Source: Carnegiea gigantea (lineage: Eukaryota > Streptophyta > Magnoliopsida > Caryophyllales > Cactaceae). Taken from it: 64,000 nt of DNA. The position numbers and the translations under genes were made by a program. The notes beneath the pieces were generated by a model. The model saw only the letters and a list, made by a program, of their open reading frames with translations, made no database searches and was not told the DNA's origin. Location: assembly GCA_029747015.1 (NCBI GenBank), contig JAKOGI010000126.1, forward strand, positions 1 to 64,000, written 5' to 3'. Shown here piece by piece: positions 58,501 to 64,000 of this stretch (position 1 is the first letter of the stretch; each line of letters starts with the position of its first letter).

Positions 58501-61375
58501 ACGTAATAGAAAAACTAAATTTTTTTTAATAAAATGAGAAGAACTACAGAGTCAGGTGAAAGTCAGATATCTTCAAGTTATAATGAAAGACATTTTAGGG
58601 GGGATGAACCCCACGGAGCTATCTTCATCATGACAATGATGAACACATTTTGGGGCTGGAAAAAAATTTGCTAAATTTGATGGAGATACTTATAGTCAAG
58701 GATAAAGTAAATACTGTTGTCATTGTGATGATGGATGACTCTGGAAAAACCTCTATGATTAGGAAGCTCTATAATCATACATGTGCCATGCGTTACTTTG
58801 ATTGCTGTGCATGGGTTTTTTTGTCTCCCAGTACTGAAGCACTAGGCATATCTTATGTGAGATTTTGAGGAAAGTTGATGGATCTAATATGCAAAACGAG
58901 CTAAACATCGAATCAAGAAAGGAAAAGCTAGTGAATAAGTTATGTGACATCCTCAAAAAGAATCATATTTGGTGCTTCTAGATGATGTGTAGAGCAAAAA
59001 ATCTCTAGAGAAAATACTTTATGCCTTCTCATAAGCAAATAACAAGAGAGGAAACAAAATCATCTCCACCACCTACAATTGAGAAATCTTACAGTTTGAA
59101 AACCCACCAAAGGAGATGCATGTCTGTGAGGTTAGACTTCTAAGTGTAGAGGATGCGTGAACATTGTTTGGCAAGATTGCTCTCAATCATCACACTAATT
59201 ACAATGTCATGAACTTTTTGGGTAAGGAAATGTTTAGGAAATATGATGACATTCCCTTAGCTATAGTAGCATTGGATACATTTTCAAGCACAAAAAGGAG
59301 TATATCAAATGACGGCAAGTGAGTGAAGTTGTACAATCAAAAGTGATGGAAAATACTGCTTATGGATGCACAATAGAGTGCAGGATATTCCGGCTCTGAG
59401 TTATCATGACTTACCTCAAAATCTTAAACATTGCTTTAAATAAGTGAAATTTTGAATACTCTAACAAGCCAAGTAAGAAATTTTACCTATGATGTCGAGG
59501 ATGTCATAATACATATATCCCTAAAGTTGAAGCCAAGGCTAACAGGAGATGTTACAAGAATATGTTCATGAAGCATTGCTAATAAATTCATGCATGCAGA
59601 TGTATAAATGTGCGTAAACTTATTACGTATTTAAAATTGTTATATTTGTTTTAAGGAAGACTTTCAAAATGAAAGGGTGTTTTTATTTTACTCAAATCAA
59701 TTTATACATTTAATGCATGATTCATTTGTTTTAAAAGCCAAAAAAAGGGGAACTTCTCTATGTGTAAAAGATTGTTTAATATATTAAATAATAGTCAATA
59801 TATATATAATCTTGCTATAACTATCAAATAAAAATCCATTGTATAAAACATACATTTATGTGTATCCTATTGCTATACTTACTTTTGAGTGATTCCATAT
59901 GCTTTTACCAAATGTGCTAATGTTATAAGTTAATTCCTATTTATATCATGTTACCTAAATGTTTTTTTAATGCAATTCTCTATTCTTGTAATTTGCAACA
60001 TCTTTATCTTATAACTTTTAAATTCAACTGGAATACACATTTTAACAATATTTCATGTTTAGATTCATTGAAAATAATAAGTTTTTACAACAATAAATTA
60101 TGATTATTAAAAGCAAACAAATATTTACAATTCACATAAAGTGCTTAACAATATATATATCATGTACATCTCTTCTCTCAATTTTAAAATTAGTAAAATT
60201 AATATAAAAAATTATTGGCAAACTATAATATACGTGCAATACACAACTATTGTGCTAACTATTTCATAATAGTCAATGTTTTCAATGGTGAACATTGACT
60301 GCATTATTCATCAATATTGCGAAACAAAGAGTGTATCATATGTTAACCGTTTGATTCTCGTACCATATTTAGCTAACATTATCATGAAGTTTGCATTCTC
60401 CTTGTAAAATGGCCTCATATCTATTAAGTTGGGAAGCAAGTAAAGGACATTCAAAATATAATAAAGAACATAATAGAAAAACTAAATTTTTTATGGAGTG
60501 AGAAGAACCATAGAATCAGGGGAAAGTTGGATATCTTCAAGTTATAATGAGAGATATTTTTGGGGAAAAACCCCGCAGAGTTATCTTTGTCATGACAATG
60601 ATGAATACGTTTCGGGTTTGAAAAAAAAAATGCTAAATCTGGTGGAGATACTTATAGGTCAAGGATCGAGTAAATATTGTTGTCACTGTGATGATGGGTA
60701 ATGGTTAGGAAGGTCTGTAATCTTACATATGCCAAGACGTACTTTGATTGTTGTGCATAGGTGGTTGTCTCTTAGGAATAAAGCACTAGGCATGTCTTGT
60801 GTGAGATCTTGAGGAAAGTTAATAGATCCAATAAGCAAACCAACCTAAACATTGAATCGTACAAGGAAAGCTAGTGACTAAGCTATGGAATGTCCTTAAG
60901 AAAATCATATTTAGTGCTTTTAGATGATGAGTGGAGCAAAAAACCTCTACAAAAAATGCTCACTGCCTTCTCGTAACAAACAATAATAGAGGAAGCAAAA
61001 TCATCGCCACCACCTACAATTGAGGAAACTTATAGTTTGAAAATCCACCAAAGGATATGCGTGTCCATGAGTTTAGGCCTCTGAGTGTGGATGATGCATG
61101 GGAATTGTTTGGCAAGATTGCTCTCAATCATCACATCAATTACAACATCATTAACGTTTTTGGTAAGGAAATGTTGAGAAAATGTGATGGTCTTCCGTTA
61201 GCTATAGTACCACTAGCTAGATTTTCGAGCACAAAAAGCAACAAACCAAATGGTAGTAAGTGAGTGAAGCTGTACGGTCAAGAGTAATGGAAAATACTGG
61301 TTACGAATGTCTCATAGAGTGGGGCATATTTTTGCTTTGAATTGTCATGCCTTGCCTCAAAATCTTAAACCTTAC
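57560..61375 (+). repeat. Tandem segmental duplication of about 2 kb carrying NB-ARC remnants
   Basis: The segment from about 57560 to 59440 is repeated at about 59620-61375 with strong similarity (for example ttgtttaatatatt, ttttcaatgg, tgcgaaacaaagagtgtatc, and the coding parts). The TA run of 59 bp in the first unit is about 11 bp in the second. Each unit holds one NB-ARC pseudogene at its right side, so the duplication included the upstream region. Confidence 0.75.
58534..59440 (+). pseudogene. NB-ARC (CC-NBS-LRR) pseudogene, copy 1
   Basis: Motifs of a plant NLR resistance protein are visible in order over shifting frames. These are an altered P-loop VVIVMMDDSGKTSMIRKLYN (usual GMGGLGKTT; the first glycines are changed but GKT is kept), FDCCAWVFLS, the kinase-2 motif LVLLDDV whose following Trp codon is a stop, KIISTT, LSVEDA..LFGKIALNHH, a GLPL-site variant KYDDIPLAIVAL, and the start of RNBS-D (LSYHDLPQNLKHCF). 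Leucine-rich repeats are absent. Stops and frameshifts exclude a working receptor. Confidence 0.8.
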
Positions 61376-61415
61376 TTTCTTTATGAAGGAACATTTTTAG
61401 AGGTGTATCAAATTT
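60498..61415 (+). pseudogene. NB-ARC (CC-NBS-LRR) pseudogene, copy 2
   Basis: The same region as copy 1. The pre-P-loop text (SYLCHDNDEYVSGLKKKMLN, like the DEDVVGLE segment of CNL proteins) is better kept, the P-loop is destroyed by a stop and shift, kinase 2 is YLVLLDDEW with Trp intact, and LSVDDAWELFGKIALNHH and KCDGLPLAIVPLA are nearly canonical. The RNBS-D region (ALPQNLKPYFLYEGTF in another frame) is present, then similarity ends; no leucine-rich repeats follow. Each copy keeps motifs that the other lost. Confidence 0.8.
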
Positions 61416-61419
61416 CAAT

Positions 61420-64000
61420 TGGCATGTTGACTTAAATGTGCAATAATTTAGGGTAGAAATAGTTTTTATTATTAGGTCGAGTTATTGAGAGCCTAATAAT
61501 CCAAACCTAGCCAAAGGCATTAGAGCCAACCTACGTCCTTGTATTAGGGAGTTTTGGGGGATGGGTGAGGAAAAAAAGAGAGAAAAAATAGGAGACGTGT
61601 TGTTCTTTACTTGATAGAAGGAAAATAATGAGTAGAAGCGGGATAAACAAAAGAGAACAATAGATGTTAAGGAGTAAAAATGAAGTTCTAGTGTACTCCT
61701 CCCACACAAACCACCAATCCAAAAACTTGATGCTTTGACATACATACACACGCATGCACGCAAGCATACATATAAAGGGAGGAGGGAAGGAGGAAGACAA
61801 GGAGGGGAAGAACAAGAAAAACAAGCTGTGGTGATAGAAGAAGAAGAAGGAAATGAATAAGGGCATCAAGGGTGCAACATATGAAGGAGGCACCAAATAA
61901 GAAGAAGAAGCAAAGAGATAGAGTCTTGAAATGAATGAATAGAAGAAAAGGCAAACAACAACAAAGATTTAGGAGCAATCGAGAGGGAGAAGCAAGAACC
62001 ATTAAGTGGACCTCAAATTCCAAGCAAAAACCTAGATTTCAAGTTAGATATCTCTATTCCTAACCTATCAATAATTTCAAACCCAAAAGAATTTAGGTGA
62101 TTGAGAATTCCTTGAACCTGATTAGATTAGGGATGGAAGTGCTGAAAATTATAGGTTGAAGATTGCATCTGTTTTAAGGAATTCGGGAGGATTGAATATG
62201 TTGAGTTGGTCTTTGAGGTTATTATGTGTGGTGCTTGTTGGATGTACTATAAGGAGGTTAATTTGAGAGAGTTGTGGGTTGCTATTGTTATGCATTTTAT
62301 TTGTTCAACGAAATACATGTCTAGAGCTATTCAATGGAGGACTGGGAACATAAGTTATAGGGTTTAAAATTTAGAATAATAGTAATTCACACAAGGCGGG
62401 AACTTGTTTGTCCATTTGCTATTGACTTGGTTAGGAGCAGGGGCTATTGTGAGTAGATTCAATAACCGGTTCAATTTTAAACTAGGTCAATGAACCGACT
62501 TGTGGCCGATCCATCCTAATTCCAATCTAAACATTTGGTTAGATAGTAAATTGCTTGGAAAATTTCTGTTAGTGGTAAAGATAGCAACCTACCAGCTAAT
62601 TTTTGTTTTAGCATACGCAATTGACTATCATCCAGCCTCTCACATGGTCAATATAGTTGTTTTGTGTAGACTAGTTCTCTAATTGTAGTTTTGTAGCCTT
62701 GCATTCATAAAAGTGGTGGTTAAAAATATCAAAGATTTTAGCCTGGTTTGCTTCATGTGACGATTAAACTGGTCTTGTATGTCCTTAAAAAGGATGAATA
62801 GTTTCTCTAATTTGGGTAGGGTTGTTTCAACTTAAAAGTTTACGGAATACTCCAATTTTATGTTGCACTTGATTTGGTTCATTAATGATTATTGAATCGA
62901 GCTTGCATGACCTTCATTTACCAAATAATTTACATCAAATGGAGTTATTTCGTTGACGTAGATTTTAAAAGGATAGTTTGAAAGCATGCTGCTTCTTTAA
63001 ACCTCTTAAATTGTTTATGTTTATTTGAAAGATTTCAACAGGCTACGTGTTTACTGCTATAAGAGGAATTTATCTTGCAGTCAAACCTTGGGATACCATG
63101 TAGTCCAGGAGACCCAATTAGCTTGTGTGGTCCAAGCTAATTACAACCCTAAAAGTCATTTTGACTTTCGAAAGTCTCAAAGTAACTAATTCATGGGCTG
63201 TGGTCACCTAAATGTAGAGAATGCTAGATTATTTAGTTTGATGCCCCAAAAATGGTTTTCTCATTAGAATTGAATAAATTGTGCATTTAACTGTTAAGTT
63301 AAAACTATTGTTTAGCAAGCATGTAGCGATGTACTGTATTCAAAAATGAGTTTGACTAAATTAGAAACTATCTTTTACCTACAAATAGCTTGAAATAGTC
63401 ATGAACATTTGGCTTTATTAGCTATGATGTGAATGTGAAAAATTAGTTTATACTCTTAAGTTTTCAAAGTTGATGTTCCAAGGACAACCCTTTTGCTAAA
63501 ATTGGTTGATAGCGTGAACCCTACCTTAAAAAGAAGATGTTAGAGTTCCTGACTCCTTTGCTAAGAGTTCCTAATTCCTTTCTTAGTGAAGTACATGAAA
63601 GGTAAGCCAGAGTAAGGATTCTTAAGTTACTATTACATAGCTACTAAACTTGTTGGTTGATACGTATATACTTATTTCATGCAAAAGTTTTGTTCTTGGA
63701 AATTCAATTACTATTGAGCATGTGGTTTGCTCACTCTTCTCTTTTCCCTTTTCCCTTAAATCTAACTCTTCATGAAAAGCATGTGGAAGTTATCTGTTTA
63801 TGTGAAATAGCATGATTCATCTTAGTGCGCTTGTGAATATATTTTAACAAGAATATATGTATGTATATCTTGGTTTCTAAGCTAAATTCTAACTCTCGTT
63901 GCAATTTTATGGGATCTATAAAAGTAGCATATGTATTCATCCAAAGAATGTTGTTTAGTAGCTTTGCTTGGCTTAATTTTTGAGCAAACCATGCATCTAT
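61420..64000. other. Gene-free stretch to the window end
   Basis: No gene is recognised. A purine-rich segment (61760-61990, gaagaag/ggagg runs) gives long but low-complexity frames on the minus strand. The remainder has short frames without motifs. Confidence 0.5.

Noticed and set aside
61482..62023. Three overlapping minus-strand frames with hydrophobic, Leu/Phe-rich products
   Set aside because: They arise from a purine-rich sense-strand tract and show no recognisable domain or splice structure.

Overview
This window is AT-rich nuclear DNA of a flowering plant, most likely a eudicot. The evidence is spliced genes with GT-AG introns, Ty1/Copia elements primed by initiator methionine tRNA, TRIMs, MITEs, an endogenous pararetrovirus and NB-ARC resistance-gene remnants. 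I cannot name the species. No bacterial or organellar gene content was recognised.

Only two genes look intact. The first, on the + strand at 39541-45284, has nine exons and encodes a protein of about 1243 residues. It combines an N-terminal C2-like (NT-C2/EEIG1) domain with a very long coiled coil (the plant 'myosin heavy chain-related' family). The second, on the - strand at 53623-52443, has three exons and encodes a 203-residue LURP-one-related (LOR, tubby-like fold) protein. Two decayed NB-ARC copies at 58.5-61.4 kb lie in a tandem segmental duplication.

The rest is mostly transposable elements, often nested. From 0.55 to 5.55 kb lies a broken Copia element holding a solo LTR and a TRIM. 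From 7.4 to 12.3 kb lies a complete non-autonomous element with only gag between its LTRs (TR-GAG type, Sirevirus-like). From 17.9 to 21.6 kb lies a decayed Caulimoviridae-like provirus on the - strand. From 31.3 to 34.0 kb about ten copies of one MITE family have inserted into each other. From 49.05 to 51.6 kb a TRIM sits in a LINE, which sits in a Copia remnant.

The most distinctive signal is a pair of MITE families. Both have termini resembling GGGCCTGTTCTTTTCG and usually 3-bp target duplications, but the interiors are different short repeats (TTGAAGTGGG-type and AATAAGTTCAG-type). The first is scattered as at least seven single copies. The second forms the self-nested cluster, where its own repeat supplies TTA/TAA target sites. 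Further single MITEs, including a MULE-type element with a 9-bp target duplication inside an intron of the large gene, complete the picture.
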